Part shown: positions 13,917-21,881 of the stretch, piece after piece
Position numbering within the stretch: the first letter of the stretch is position 1
Layout of the letters: the number at the start of each line of letters is the position of its first letter
DNA from: an uncultured Clostridium sp.
Lineage (GTDB): Bacteria; Cyanobacteriota; Vampirovibrionia; Gastranaerophilales; Gastranaerophilaceae
Assembly: GCA_905212085.1 (NCBI GenBank)
Contig: CAJMDF010000029.1
Coordinates: 1-26,538 of the forward strand
Direction: 5' to 3'
Length of the DNA stretch: 26,538 nucleotides
Made by a program: the position numbers and the translations under genes
Notes under the pieces: model-generated
What the model saw: only the letters and a program-made list of their open reading frames with translations
Databases searched by the model: none
Told to the model about the DNA's origin: nothing

Positions 13917-14870
13917 ATGGGAAAGAATAGAATTGGAATTGATGTAGGTGGTACTAATGTTAAAATAGCTCTTGTTGATGACAAGGGAAGTATTATCTAT
14001 TCAAATTCGGTGCCTACGCGTGCAGAATTAGGTTATGAATATACAGTAAATAATATAAAACAAGCTATCCATGATTTGTTGACAGAAACTAAATTGTCTA
14101 CAAAAGATATTGAAGGTATTGGATTTGGCTTCCCCGGTCAAGTTGATTACAAAGCGGGGATTGTAAGAAATGCTCCAAATATTCCTGGTTGGGTAGAAGT
14201 TCCTATTGCAAAATTAATTGAAGATGAATTCCATATTCCAACACGTGTTGATAATGATGTCAGATGTGCTGCTTTGGGTGAATTAAATTATGGTGCAGGC
14301 AAAGGTTGTGAAAACCTTATTTGTATTACAGTAGGTACAGGTATAGGATCAGGTTTGATTGTAAACGGAAAACTTGTACGCGGTGCATCAAATGCAGCTG
14401 GTGAAATAGGTCATATTAAATTAGAAATGAATGGCGGTCCTCTTTGCGGTTGCGGCGATACAGGCTGTTTAGAAGCATTTGCTTCTGGACCTTCAATTGT
14501 TGCTATGGCAAATGATTACATCAGAGGCGGCAAATCTGCTAAATTTAGAGAAATGGCAGAAGGCGGTGCTATTACTCCTTACATTGTTTGTGAAGCTGCA
14601 AAAGCAGGTGATCCTGTCGCTCAAAGAATTTTCACAATTATGGGTGAATATATTGGAATTGGTATGGCAAGTGTTGTAAACTTGCTTAACCCGGAAAGAA
14701 TTATTGTAGGCGGTGGTGTTGCTGAAGCTGGAGATTTCTTATTAAATCCGCTTAAAGAAACACTATTGAAACGCGCAATGAAAGTTGCAGGTTCCGTTGT
14801 AGAAGTTGTACCGGCTCAACTTGGTAATAATGCAGGGGTAATTGGTGCAAGTCTTTTAATTGAATCATAA
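13917..14870 (+). CDS. ROK-family sugar kinase, probable glucokinase
   Basis: Likely ATP-dependent phosphorylation of glucose or a related hexose at the entry to glycolysis. The 317-residue protein is the size of GlcK-type ROK kinases. Visible motifs: the phosphate-binding DVGGTNVKIALVDD (9-22), the catalytic DND (112-114) in RVDNDVRCAALGE, ITVGTGIGSGLI (137-148), and the ROK zinc site made by GEIGHI (His166) and CGCGDTGCLE (Cys177, 179, 184). ATG 13917 is chosen over an upstream alternative start because GGGAG lies 8 nt before it and the core fold starts at once. It lacks the N-terminal HTH of ROK repressors. holA follows 7 nt after its stop. Glucokinase (glcK) is the best guess, but ROK substrate specificity cannot be read securely from motifs. 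Confidence 0.9.
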   Translation: MGKNRIGIDVGGTNVKIALVDDKGSIIYSNSVPTRAELGYEYTVNNIKQAIHDLLTETKLSTKDIEGIGFGFPGQVDYKAGIVRNAPNIPGWVEVPIAKLIEDEFHIPTRVDNDVRCAALGELNYGAGKGCENLICITVGTGIGSGLIVNGKLVRGASNAAGEIGHIKLEMNGGPLCGCGDTGCLEAFASGPSIVAMANDYIRGGKSAKFREMAEGGAITPYIVCEAAKAGDPVAQRIFTIMGEYIGIGMASVVNLLNPERIIVGGGVAEAGDFLLNPLKETLLKRAMKVAGSVVEVVPAQLGNNAGVIGASLLIES

Positions 14871-14877
14871 AAAAATT

Positions 14878-15837
14878 ATGGCAGTATACTTTTTTTACGG
14901 TGAAGAAGATTATAATATTGAACAGGAAATCGGGAAATTAAAAAAAGGGCTCGATAAGAATTTTCTTGAAATGTCTTTCAAAACTTACGACAACCCTAAG
15001 TTTCCCGATTTAATTTCAATACTTCGTTCTCAGCCTATGATGTTTGGTAAAATGCTTATTGTTATTAATTGTCTTGATTATTTTTCAAAATCTTTTGAAG
15101 ACAAAGAAATAAAAGAAATTGAAAATGCACTAGAGGGTAATAATGACAATTTAGACATCGTTTTTGTAGCGCAATTACCGAGAAATGAGGGGAAGAAACT
15201 TGATAGCCGTAAAAAGTTTTTTAAACTTTTGAAAAAATTTAATTCAATGGAATGTCCCTTAATTCCTACTTACAAAACAGCAGAATTGGAAAGCTGGATT
15301 ATTAAACAGGGTAAGTCAAAGGGAATAAAATTTGAAAAAGATGCACTTACTGCAATAATTGCACAAATAGGAAATAATCTTCGTCAAATAGACGGAGAAC
15401 TTGATAAACTCAAACTTTTCGCATACCCGAATGATACAGTGACAGTGCCTATGGTGAGAGAAATTTGTATTTCCAATGAAGATTTGTTTGCATTTTCTGA
15501 CTTTTTGATGGAAAACCAAAAAGACAGAGCTCTTTTGGAGTATCGAAAATTACTGGATACACGCTATCCGCTTGAAATTTTATCTACATTACAGACAATG
15601 CTAAGACGCTGGATAATTCTAAAAGCAAAGGCTCAAAGTGCTACACCTATGGAATTGTCTAGAATGACAGGGATGCATGAATATGTAGTTAAATTGAACT
15701 TGCAAAAATTGAAAAAAACTAATCTTAAAGATTTAGTAAGACTAAAAGAAAACTTGACTGATGCTGAATATCGGATTAAGTCAGGTTTTGCCTTTGATGT
15801 TGAAAAAGAGGTGGAAAATGCACTATTTAGAAGCTGA
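14878..15837 (+). CDS. holA: DNA polymerase III delta subunit
   Basis: Clamp-loader subunit that opens the beta sliding clamp. A 319-residue protein starting at ATG 14878, 7 nt after the ROK kinase stop, with no clear Shine-Dalgarno, so coupling to the upstream gene is likely. Family features: N-terminal YFFYGEEDYNIEQEI, the QPMMFGKMLIVI segment after a basic linker, the AAA-like middle, the conserved IGNNLRQIDGELDKLKLFA helix pair, and a C-terminal collar domain ending in KSGFAFDVEKEVENAL. Like other delta subunits it has no functional Walker A. It shares a transcript and a complex with holB, about 100 nt downstream. Confidence 0.9.
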   Translation: MAVYFFYGEEDYNIEQEIGKLKKGLDKNFLEMSFKTYDNPKFPDLISILRSQPMMFGKMLIVINCLDYFSKSFEDKEIKEIENALEGNNDNLDIVFVAQLPRNEGKKLDSRKKFFKLLKKFNSMECPLIPTYKTAELESWIIKQGKSKGIKFEKDALTAIIAQIGNNLRQIDGELDKLKLFAYPNDTVTVPMVREICISNEDLFAFSDFLMENQKDRALLEYRKLLDTRYPLEILSTLQTMLRRWIILKAKAQSATPMELSRMTGMHEYVVKLNLQKLKKTNLKDLVRLKENLTDAEYRIKSGFAFDVEKEVENALFRS

Positions 15838-15935
15838 GATGGCAAGAGGGCAGGATGTCAAGTATTAATAAGTGTTCCAGATAAAAAATTTTTCTTGTCG
15901 GACGAATTTTTTATCATAAAAAAAGGTATAAACAA
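15838..15935 (+). other. holA-holB spacer with repeat fragment and hairpin
   Basis: 15841-15862 (GGCAAGAGGGCAGGATGTCAAG region) resembles the left end of the priA repeat unit. An 11-bp perfect hairpin follows: GATAAAAAATT (15880-15890) with AATTTTTTATC (15905-15915). No T run follows it. AAAGGT lies about 9 nt before the holB ATG. Confidence 0.5.
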
Positions 15936-16793
15936 ATGAATTTGAAAGAAGAATATCCGTTTTTGATGAAATATTTTAATAATGGAATAAAAGCAGGGCA
16001 AAAAAATATTGCGCACTGTATTTTATTCTATGGTTCAGATATTCAGGCTCAGTATGATTTGGCGCTTGAGGTTGCAAGAATGTTAAATTGTACAGGCGAT
16101 CATACTGAAAGTTGTCAGTGTTTGAATTGTAAGTGGATTAGAGAAAATAATCACCCCGCAGTTTTGACAATCTCAAAAGTTGATAACAAACCAACTGATG
16201 ATACATCAAAAACTGTTATTTCAATAGATCAGGCAAGAATGATTAAAAATGATTTGCTTGTAACCTCTGATTATCATAGAGTTTTAATCTTCTGTGATAA
16301 AGATAAAGATGGAAATGTGCAAGGGCTAAATCAGCAGAATTTTCAATCAGATGCTGCAAATGCGCTTTTGAAAACTTTTGAAGAACCGCCTTCAAATACT
16401 ACATTTTTCTTCCTCACAAAAGATAAATCAGATGTGATTACAACTGTTGTATCAAGGGCACAATGTTTTTATGTTCCATCTATGAAAGATGAAGATAGAG
16501 ATTATTCTTTAGTCAAAGATGCGATGGACGGATATTTGGAATTGGAACGTAATGAAGTTTTGGATTTCAACGACAAAATTCTTGATATTGCAAAAATGGT
16601 TGACCCTTTAGAAGTTTTTACTCAAATGCAAAATTATATGGAAGCTTTATTAAAGTCAAATCTTGACAACATGGCTTTAAAAGTAAAATTGATTTCTGAT
16701 GTAAAAGCGGTTGAGAGTGCTAAAAAAGAATATCGCTTGAATATTAATATCCAAACGATAATTGAAACATTAAGTTTTAAATTAATTTTGTGA
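15936..16793 (+). CDS. holB: DNA polymerase III delta' subunit
   Basis: AAA+ clamp-loader stator subunit. The 285-residue protein opens with HCILFYGSDIQAQYDLAL (27-44), where the P-loop is degenerate, as allowed in delta'. A zinc module is formed by Cys52, 60, 62 and 65. ANALLKTFEEPPSNTTFFFL is the conserved sensor-1 region, and VVSRAQCF holds the arginine-finger SR of clamp loaders. The C-terminal collar is shorter and less conserved. It shares the plus-strand unit with holA. The stop lies 1 nt from the convergent stop of the 71-residue gene at 16795, with no hairpin between them. Confidence 0.92.
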   Translation: MNLKEEYPFLMKYFNNGIKAGQKNIAHCILFYGSDIQAQYDLALEVARMLNCTGDHTESCQCLNCKWIRENNHPAVLTISKVDNKPTDDTSKTVISIDQARMIKNDLLVTSDYHRVLIFCDKDKDGNVQGLNQQNFQSDAANALLKTFEEPPSNTTFFFLTKDKSDVITTVVSRAQCFYVPSMKDEDRDYSLVKDAMDGYLELERNEVLDFNDKILDIAKMVDPLEVFTQMQNYMEALLKSNLDNMALKVKLISDVKAVESAKKEYRLNINIQTIIETLSFKLIL

Positions 16794-16794
16794 A

Positions 16795-17010
16795 TTAGGA
16801 ATTAAGAAGTTTTTCGATATTTCCGTTTTGGAATAAATTGTTAAGTTTAAAAATATGTTCTTCCATTTTGGATAAGCAAAAATCAATTTCTTTAATATCA
16901 TTATTATCAGATTTTCCATTGGTAAAAGTTTGAGCAATATCTATCAAACTTTTCAGTTCAACTGCAGCACTCTCAATAATTCCGATAGTTTTAGTTTTTT
17001 CATCAATCAT
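16795..17010 (-). CDS. Small unknown helical protein
   Basis: A 71-residue protein with no family I recognise. ATG 17010 is well supported by GGAGGTT 5 nt upstream. The sequence is charged and almost entirely helix-forming (GIIESAAVELKSLIDIAQ, then EIDFCLSKMEEHIFKLNNLF), suggesting a small helical bundle or coiled-coil partner. It lacks signal peptide and membrane segments. It is divergent from a mini HTH regulator across a palindromic operator, so it may be that regulator's target or partner. Confidence 0.65.
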   Translation of the reverse strand: MIDEKTKTIGIIESAAVELKSLIDIAQTFTNGKSDNNDIKEIDFCLSKMEEHIFKLNNLFQNGNIEKLLNS

Positions 17011-17050
17011 TTTCTAACCTCCGATATTAATATACATTAATAATAGTGAG

Positions 17051-17091
17051 TTGTATATTACCCAAATGGGTATTATTTTTCTCGAATGGGT
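17051..17091. promoter_or_regulatory. Palindromic operator plus half-site in a divergent promoter
   Basis: TACCCAAATGGGTA (17059-17072) is a perfect inverted repeat with a 2-nt centre. The half-site AATGGGT recurs 20 bp away (17065-17071 and 17085-17091), i.e. about two helical turns. A weak plus-strand promoter, TTGTAT (17051-17056) with TATTTT at 17074-17079, would place the palindrome in its spacer. A minus-strand TTGGGT overlaps the palindrome, with TATTAA 17 bp on. Likely bound by the adjacent HTH protein. Confidence 0.5.
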
Positions 17092-17123
17092 GCTTTAATT
17101 ATCATATAGAGTAACATTTATAT

Positions 17124-17327
17124 ATGATTAAAAATCGTTTATCCACAATAATGGGTTATAAAAGAATTAAGCCACATGAAATAGTAACTCTGACCGGTAT
17201 TAGTAGAAAAACTTTATATAATATTTATAATGACAAAACTAAAGGTATAGAGTTTGAAACTTTGAACAAATTGTGTTTTGCTCTGGATTGTACTCCTAAC
17301 GATTTGTTCAGATATGAACCTGATTAA
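17124..17327 (+). CDS. Minimal XRE/Cro-CI-type HTH regulator
   Basis: A 67-residue single-domain DNA-binding protein of the small YozG-like XRE type. The HTH reads HEIVTLTGISRKTLYNIYND (helices 2 and 3, residues about 19-38). It is followed by the typical IEFETLNKLCFALDCTPNDLFRYEPD ending. There is no ligand-binding domain, so it is probably a dimeric autoregulator. Its own upstream region holds the palindrome TACCCAAATGGGTA, the obvious candidate site. The ribosome site is weak (GAG about 12 nt upstream). The stop codon overlaps the convergent GNAT stop (shared TTAA). Confidence 0.88.
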   Translation: MIKNRLSTIMGYKRIKPHEIVTLTGISRKTLYNIYNDKTKGIEFETLNKLCFALDCTPNDLFRYEPD

Positions 17328-17905
17328 TTTAGTAATGGTTTTTTGAAAATTAATGTATTGATTTTTTTGTTATTTACAATACATTCAAATTCTTTAACGA
17401 GCTTAAAATTATTTTTTTGATAGTAGTCAAAATCACAAGTTGTATCTGTCCAAAGATAAATATTTTTTATGCCGTTATCAATTGCAGTTTCTTTGAGTTT
17501 TGACAGAAGCATTTTCCCGCCGCCTTTTTTTCTGCTTATGAAAAGTCCCATCATAAGATCATCATCATTCATAACTTTTTTTACCTCTTTGCCTGTATTT
17601 TCAACGTAATCAAAGAGATTTAGAGCTGTTTTTTTGTCTTTTTCATTGAATGATGAAATTTTATTTTTATATTCATCTGTTATTGAATTTTCATCTGTTT
17701 TTGATGCCCCAAAGATTAGCCCGCACAATCCGTCATCATCAAGTGCGAAGGAAAAATTTTTATTCAAATAGTAATATTCAAGTGTAAAATCATAAATGAG
17801 TTTTTGTAAATCAGCATTTTCAGAAGCATACAAATTACCCCAGACTGTGTGGGTAATTTGTGATGCTTGTTCAATATCGCTGTTTAAAAAATTTCTTACT
17901 ATCAT
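17324..17905 (-). CDS. GNAT-family N-acetyltransferase
   Basis: A 193-residue protein whose C-terminal half shows the GNAT fold: MGLFISRKKGGGKMLLSKLKETA (about 119-141) contains the acetyl-CoA pyrophosphate-binding RxxGGG-type loop, followed by IYLWTDTTCDFDYYQKNNFKLV, the motif B region with the usual Tyr. The substrate is unknown. ATG 17905 overlaps the stop of the upstream aminopeptidase (ATGA), so the two are co-translated, which might suggest a peptide or amino-acid substrate. Its stop overlaps the convergent HTH gene. Confidence 0.82.
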   Translation of the reverse strand: MIVRNFLNSDIEQASQITHTVWGNLYASENADLQKLIYDFTLEYYYLNKNFSFALDDDGLCGLIFGASKTDENSITDEYKNKISSFNEKDKKTALNLFDYVENTGKEVKKVMNDDDLMMGLFISRKKGGGKMLLSKLKETAIDNGIKNIYLWTDTTCDFDYYQKNNFKLVKEFECIVNNKKINTLIFKKPLLN

Positions 17906-19008
17906 ATGATAAATTTTCCGTTCTCATAAATCAGTTTATCATCTGCATATATTGCTGAATTATGTTTCATGTTTTTAATCATATCCCAGTGAAGTCCAGA
18001 AACGTTTTTCCCGCCGGTTTCAGGGTATGATGCTCCGACTGCCATATGAATTGAACCTCCGATTTTTTCATCAAAAAGAATATTTCCTGTAACTTCTTGA
18101 ATTTCGTCATTAGTTCCGATTGCAATTTCTCCAATGCCTTTTGAGCCTTCGTCCATGTTGAACATTGCTTCTAGGTAATCTTTTCCTGTATCGGCTTCAA
18201 ATTTCACAATTTGTCCGTTTTCAATCCATAAATGTACGCCTGTAGCAGAGTTCCCGCGATAATTTTGAGGGAAATCAAAATAAATTTCGCCATTTATATC
18301 GTTTTCTACAGGAGATGTAAATATTTCACCGTCAGGATAATTATTTATTCCTGAGCAGCTAATCCATTTTCTGCCTTCGACTCCGAATGTAATATCAGTT
18401 TTTTCGCCGACGATTCTTATTTTTTTGACATTGTTTAAATAATTAGCTAATCTTGTTTGTTTTTCATCAAGTTCACGTAATTTTGCAACAGGATCGTCTA
18501 AGTTTAAGTAGCAGGAATTGAATAAAAATTCTGAATATTCATCAAAAGACATTTTAGCCTCTTGTGCCAATGCATGAGTCGGGACATCTGCTACCACCCA
18601 GCTTGCTTCACCTTTTGCTGCTCTGTCCATAAGTAGTTTTGATAATCCTTGAGAAGCTTTTGAACGTCTTGAAAGTTTTGTTAAATCAGCACGAGCCATA
18701 TTTTTTGTATTCATAGGAGCTCCGATTGAAATGAATTTATCAATAGTTTCATATTCCATTTTTACAATCGGGTCGATGTAATCAAGTTGTTCATCTGAAG
18801 CATATTTAATAAAAATATCTGACATATCTTCAAAGGATGTTCTTACAATCGGGTGAGCACCTTTTTGAATTACTCTTTTATAAACAGCTTTTACCAAATC
18901 TTTTGCGTAAATGCTTGTTGCTCTTATTTGTACTAAATCGCCTTTTTGAACGTTAGTTGAATAATCTACTAAAACTTCTGCATATTTTTCCCAAATTGTT
19001 TTTTGCAT
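17902..19008 (-). CDS. M29-family aminopeptidase
   Basis: Cytosolic metallo-aminopeptidase (AmpS/AmpT-like) removing N-terminal residues from peptides. 368 residues is within the family's usual range. Candidate metal-site residues by comparison with the thermophilic enzymes are Glu228 in NYPDGEIFTSPVE, Glu294 in GIGEIAIGTN, His321 in SIHMAVG, Tyr328, and His340/Asp342 in SGLHWDMI. It starts at ATG 19008 with AGGAG about 6 nt upstream and forms a two-gene unit with the GNAT through a 4-nt overlap. The lpxA terminator sits upstream, so it has its own promoter; none is clear. Confidence 0.93.
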   Translation of the reverse strand: MQKTIWEKYAEVLVDYSTNVQKGDLVQIRATSIYAKDLVKAVYKRVIQKGAHPIVRTSFEDMSDIFIKYASDEQLDYIDPIVKMEYETIDKFISIGAPMNTKNMARADLTKLSRRSKASQGLSKLLMDRAAKGEASWVVADVPTHALAQEAKMSFDEYSEFLFNSCYLNLDDPVAKLRELDEKQTRLANYLNNVKKIRIVGEKTDITFGVEGRKWISCSGINNYPDGEIFTSPVENDINGEIYFDFPQNYRGNSATGVHLWIENGQIVKFEADTGKDYLEAMFNMDEGSKGIGEIAIGTNDEIQEVTGNILFDEKIGGSIHMAVGASYPETGGKNVSGLHWDMIKNMKHNSAIYADDKLIYENGKFII

Positions 19009-19033
19009 AATTTCTCCTATTTATATTAGTTTA

Positions 19034-19091
19034 AAAAAGCATCATTATAATTTTATATCAAAAATATTTGAGATTTATAACGATGCTTTTT
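19034..19091 (-). terminator. Terminator after lpxA
   Basis: AAAAAGCATC (19034-19043) pairs with GATGCTTTTT (19082-19091). Inner TTATAA boxes extend the stem after a one-base offset, and the loop is about 24 nt. A T run follows on the minus strand. Located 30 nt past the lpxA stop. Confidence 0.75.
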
Positions 19092-19121
19092 AGTTATTGT
19101 AGTATTCTGTTTATAGAAAAT

Positions 19122-19928
19122 CTATTCATCTTGTAATGATTCATGCCCTGATTTGTGAGTTTTTAAAAGCACTCCTCGTTTAGATGTTTGTATGAATTCA
19201 ATCATTTTTTCAATATATTCATTCATCGGAATTTCAGCTTTAATTTTTTCGATAGCTTGTGATGTGTTGTATTCTTCAGAAATTAATAATTTGAAAGCTT
19301 CATTTGTAGCAGTTCTTATTTCTTGAGGAACTCCGCGACGTTTCATAGCTATTACGTTTAATCCGCGTGGAACAGGTGGTCTGCCTTCTCCTTTTGAATA
19401 TGGAAGAATATCTTGACGTGAAGCAGAAAATCCGCTAATAATTGCCATATCACCTATTCTGATGTTTTGATGGAATACGCTCATTCCGCCTACAAATGCG
19501 CCAAAGCCTACATGAACGTGTCCGCCTAAAGTTACCAGGTTCGCTAAAATAACTTGATCTTCTAAAACGCAGTTATGAGCGACATGTGAGCCAACCATTA
19601 AAAGACATTTTTTGCCGATTCTTGTAGTAAAATCACCGCAAGCTGCACCTCTATGAACTGTTACGTTTTCTTTAATAATTGTACCGTCACCGATTACAAC
19701 TTTTGTAGCTTCGCCTTTGTAGCCCAAATCTTGCGGTTCAGAACCGATTGTTGCAAATGGTGAAATTGTACAATCATCGCCTATTTCTGCAAATTCAATA
19801 TGAGCATTAGAAATTACTCTTGTTCTGTGTCCGATTGTAACGTTTTCACCTATTACTACGTATGGCCCGATAATTGCATCATCTGCAATTTTTGCTGATG
19901 GGTGAATAATTGCGGTTTTGTCTATCAT
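19122..19928 (-). CDS. lpxA: UDP-N-acetylglucosamine acyltransferase
   Basis: First step of lipid A synthesis: transfer of a 3-hydroxyacyl chain from ACP to UDP-GlcNAc O3. The 268-residue protein is a left-handed beta-helix with hexapeptide repeats over about residues 1-185 and a helical C-terminal domain. The catalytic His is His118 in VGSHVAHNC, and GLNVIAMKRRGVPQE is diagnostic. ATG 19928 is preferred over TTG 19949 because AGAGGG lies about 10 nt before the ATG and the repeats start immediately. Unlike the common fabZ-lpxA order, it is separated from fabZ by two genes of unknown function and has its own promoter and terminator. Confidence 0.95.
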   Translation of the reverse strand: MIDKTAIIHPSAKIADDAIIGPYVVIGENVTIGHRTRVISNAHIEFAEIGDDCTISPFATIGSEPQDLGYKGEATKVVIGDGTIIKENVTVHRGAACGDFTTRIGKKCLLMVGSHVAHNCVLEDQVILANLVTLGGHVHVGFGAFVGGMSVFHQNIRIGDMAIISGFSASRQDILPYSKGEGRPPVPRGLNVIAMKRRGVPQEIRTATNEAFKLLISEEYNTSQAIEKIKAEIPMNEYIEKMIEFIQTSKRGVLLKTHKSGHESLQDE

Positions 19929-19933
19929 CTTTT

Positions 19934-19978
19934 TTACCCTCTTTATCAATTTTTGTGTTACTTGTTATTACCCTCTTT
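19934..19978 (-). repeat. Duplicated 11-bp ribosome-site-like motif in the lpxA leader
   Basis: AAAGAGGGTAA occurs twice on the minus strand, at 19934-19944 and 19968-19978. The nearer copy is the lpxA ribosome site. The distal copy has no start codon in reach. Confidence 0.6.
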
Positions 19979-20066
19979 TCTGATTTTGTTGAAATTTTTG
20001 GGTATTTTGTCAGTCGCTCACTAAAGTTCGCTCCCGTTTTTATCCTATCTTATATTTAATGTTTCA

Positions 20067-20095
20067 ATTATAGTACAAAGTTGAGGAAATGTCGT
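20067..20095 (-). promoter_or_regulatory. Promoter for lpxA
   Basis: ACGACA (20095-20090, 4 of 6 to TTGACA), 17-bp spacer and consensus TATAAT (20072-20067). The leader to ATG 19928 is about 130 nt, long for this window. Confidence 0.55.
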
Positions 20096-20106
20096 CGATT
20101 TTTATA

Positions 20107-21792
20107 TTATTTTAATACGCCTTCAGCCATTTCTTTATCTATTATTATTGGTTTGCCTTGTCGTTTTTCTACAAGTATATAGGCATTATCAAGGTGTTTT
20201 TTAAATAGTGATATAAATTTTTCAGCATTATCTAATTTGAAAAATAAGGATAAAATTGATCTGTATATTTCTTGAATTTCAGTAGAATCAAATGTTCTGA
20301 TTTTTCTTAAAAGTCCTTCACCTTCTTCAAACAGGAGTTCTTTTATTAAGTGTCTGGATAATTCTATTGTTTTTTGTGTTTCTTGTGAAAAATTGGACTT
20401 TTTAGATAAGTTTTTCAAATCTTTTGACAAATTCATCAGAGAAAGCATATATGTATTTGCCATTACGCTACTTTGATCGATATTAACTTTTTCAGAATAT
20501 TCATCTATAAATTGCGGAGTATATTTACTTAATTCTTCCCCATTACCGGAATTGAGTTCGTGTTTATATTTGTATATTTTAAAGTTAAAGTCAAGATGAT
20601 CTAAGTTTAGATTTTTTTCTTTAGCCCATTGGTAAAACTTTTGTTTAAAACCATCAGGGGTAATATCGACAATATAAAATTTATCCATATCTTCTTTTAC
20701 TTTTTTCCAAGCATATTCCATGTTTTTTGAGAAGGATTTTCTCGCCCATTCATTTGAACCCCAAAATTGTTTTAATAATTTTGATTGTTCTTTAGACATA
20801 TCTATAGGACTATCTTCTGGGGTAAATGATTTTACACCTTTGGATTTCATAAATTTGCTCATTGCAGCTTTAATTCTGTCTGCTCCGAAAATATTCCAAG
20901 CTTTATTTAGTACAAGTGAAATTTCTTCGGCTTTTTCAGGATTTTGGCGATAGAATTCTTTTTGTCTTTCAGACATATCATAAATTCTTTCAGGGTTTTC
21001 TTGATAGAATTTTTTTAAACTTTCGGAAATTTTTTGTCTGTGTTCTGGAGATAATGGACCACGTTTAATATATACAGGTTCCCCGTCTTGCATTTGTGCT
21101 TTTCTATCCAAAGCAGCCAAGCGTTTTTCTGTCATTTCGCGGGTTAGTCTTTCATTATATTCAGGATCTGAAAATTTTAGGACATGTCCGTAATCTCTGT
21201 TAGCAGTCGGGATATGCAATTTGGTCATTGTGTAATATAAATCTTGTCCGTCTGCATATCTTTTTAAGTCATTTAACGAAAATCCTTCTCCCCAGTATAA
21301 TTTTATTAACTGAACAGATAAATCTTCATCATTATCAAAAAATTCCAATTCCCCTTTTTGAAATGTTTCTATAAATGAACCTTTAGAAATTTTTGCATTG
21401 TCAGATGAAATTACATCTTTAAATTCAGGAAATTTCGATTTTATTTCATCTAAACTAAAACATTCTTTTAAATTTGCAAAATATTTTTTGTGAATAGAAA
21501 TTAAAGTTTCTTTGGTTTTGTTCCCTTCTTCCAAAATCATTCCTGCCCATTCTCTTATGTTTGGAGGATAAACAGATGAATTTTTTTGAGCAAGTTTGTC
21601 GAGTCGTTTTATAGTTTGACCTAGATCCAAACTGTAACCACCTGTGAATGCCAGATATTGATTGGTAGTCGGAAGTTTTCTGTAATTTGTTTTTTCAATA
21701 TCATTATTTATATTTTCTTTTTTATTGTTAGATTGTTCAATTCTATGGTCTGTTATACCAAATTTAATAGGGGTAACGTTATATATTTTCAT
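20107..21792 (-). CDS. Large unknown protein with NUMOD3-like helical repeats
   Basis: A 561-residue protein I cannot assign. ATG 21792 has AAGGAG about 9 nt upstream. It begins MKIYNVTPIKFG, the signature seen on other unknown proteins here. Residues 45-125 form a compact block beginning AFTGGYSLDLGQTIKRLDKL. Residues 165-205 (EGFSLNDLKRYADGQDLYYTM) look HTH-like. GPLSPEHRQKISESLKKFY (245-263) resembles the NUMOD3 DNA-binding motif of homing endonucleases, and a looser second copy (MSERQKEFYRQNPEKAEEIS) follows at 273-292. No nuclease motif is seen. The C-terminal third is helical, with no signal peptide or membrane segment. It is divergent from the 277-residue membrane protein and sits between fabZ and lpxA. 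Confidence 0.75.
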   Translation of the reverse strand: MKIYNVTPIKFGITDHRIEQSNNKKENINNDIEKTNYRKLPTTNQYLAFTGGYSLDLGQTIKRLDKLAQKNSSVYPPNIREWAGMILEEGNKTKETLISIHKKYFANLKECFSLDEIKSKFPEFKDVISSDNAKISKGSFIETFQKGELEFFDNDEDLSVQLIKLYWGEGFSLNDLKRYADGQDLYYTMTKLHIPTANRDYGHVLKFSDPEYNERLTREMTEKRLAALDRKAQMQDGEPVYIKRGPLSPEHRQKISESLKKFYQENPERIYDMSERQKEFYRQNPEKAEEISLVLNKAWNIFGADRIKAAMSKFMKSKGVKSFTPEDSPIDMSKEQSKLLKQFWGSNEWARKSFSKNMEYAWKKVKEDMDKFYIVDITPDGFKQKFYQWAKEKNLNLDHLDFNFKIYKYKHELNSGNGEELSKYTPQFIDEYSEKVNIDQSSVMANTYMLSLMNLSKDLKNLSKKSNFSQETQKTIELSRHLIKELLFEEGEGLLRKIRTFDSTEIQEIYRSILSLFFKLDNAEKFISLFKKHLDNAYILVEKRQGKPIIIDKEMAEGVLK

Positions 21793-21881
21793 AAATTTTT
21801 TCTCCTTTTCATTAAAGACTCCTAAAAATTTTTTTTTGCTACTTATGGCAAAAATTTTTTTGTTTGTATTTTAGTAAGAAT

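Noticed and set aside
17139..17147. Perfect DnaA-box consensus TTATCCACA
   Set aside because: It is a single box inside the HTH coding region, with no cluster, no AT-rich unwinding repeats and no dnaA/dnaN nearby; chance in AT-rich sequence.
19929..19949. Longer lpxA starting at TTG 19949
   Set aside because: AGAGGG fits ATG 19928, and the extra seven residues are not part of the hexapeptide fold.
21820..21868. TTTTTGC/GCAAAAA hairpin between the two divergent unknown genes as a terminator
   Set aside because: It lies upstream of both divergent genes, where no transcript should end; likely AT-rich chance or part of the promoter region.
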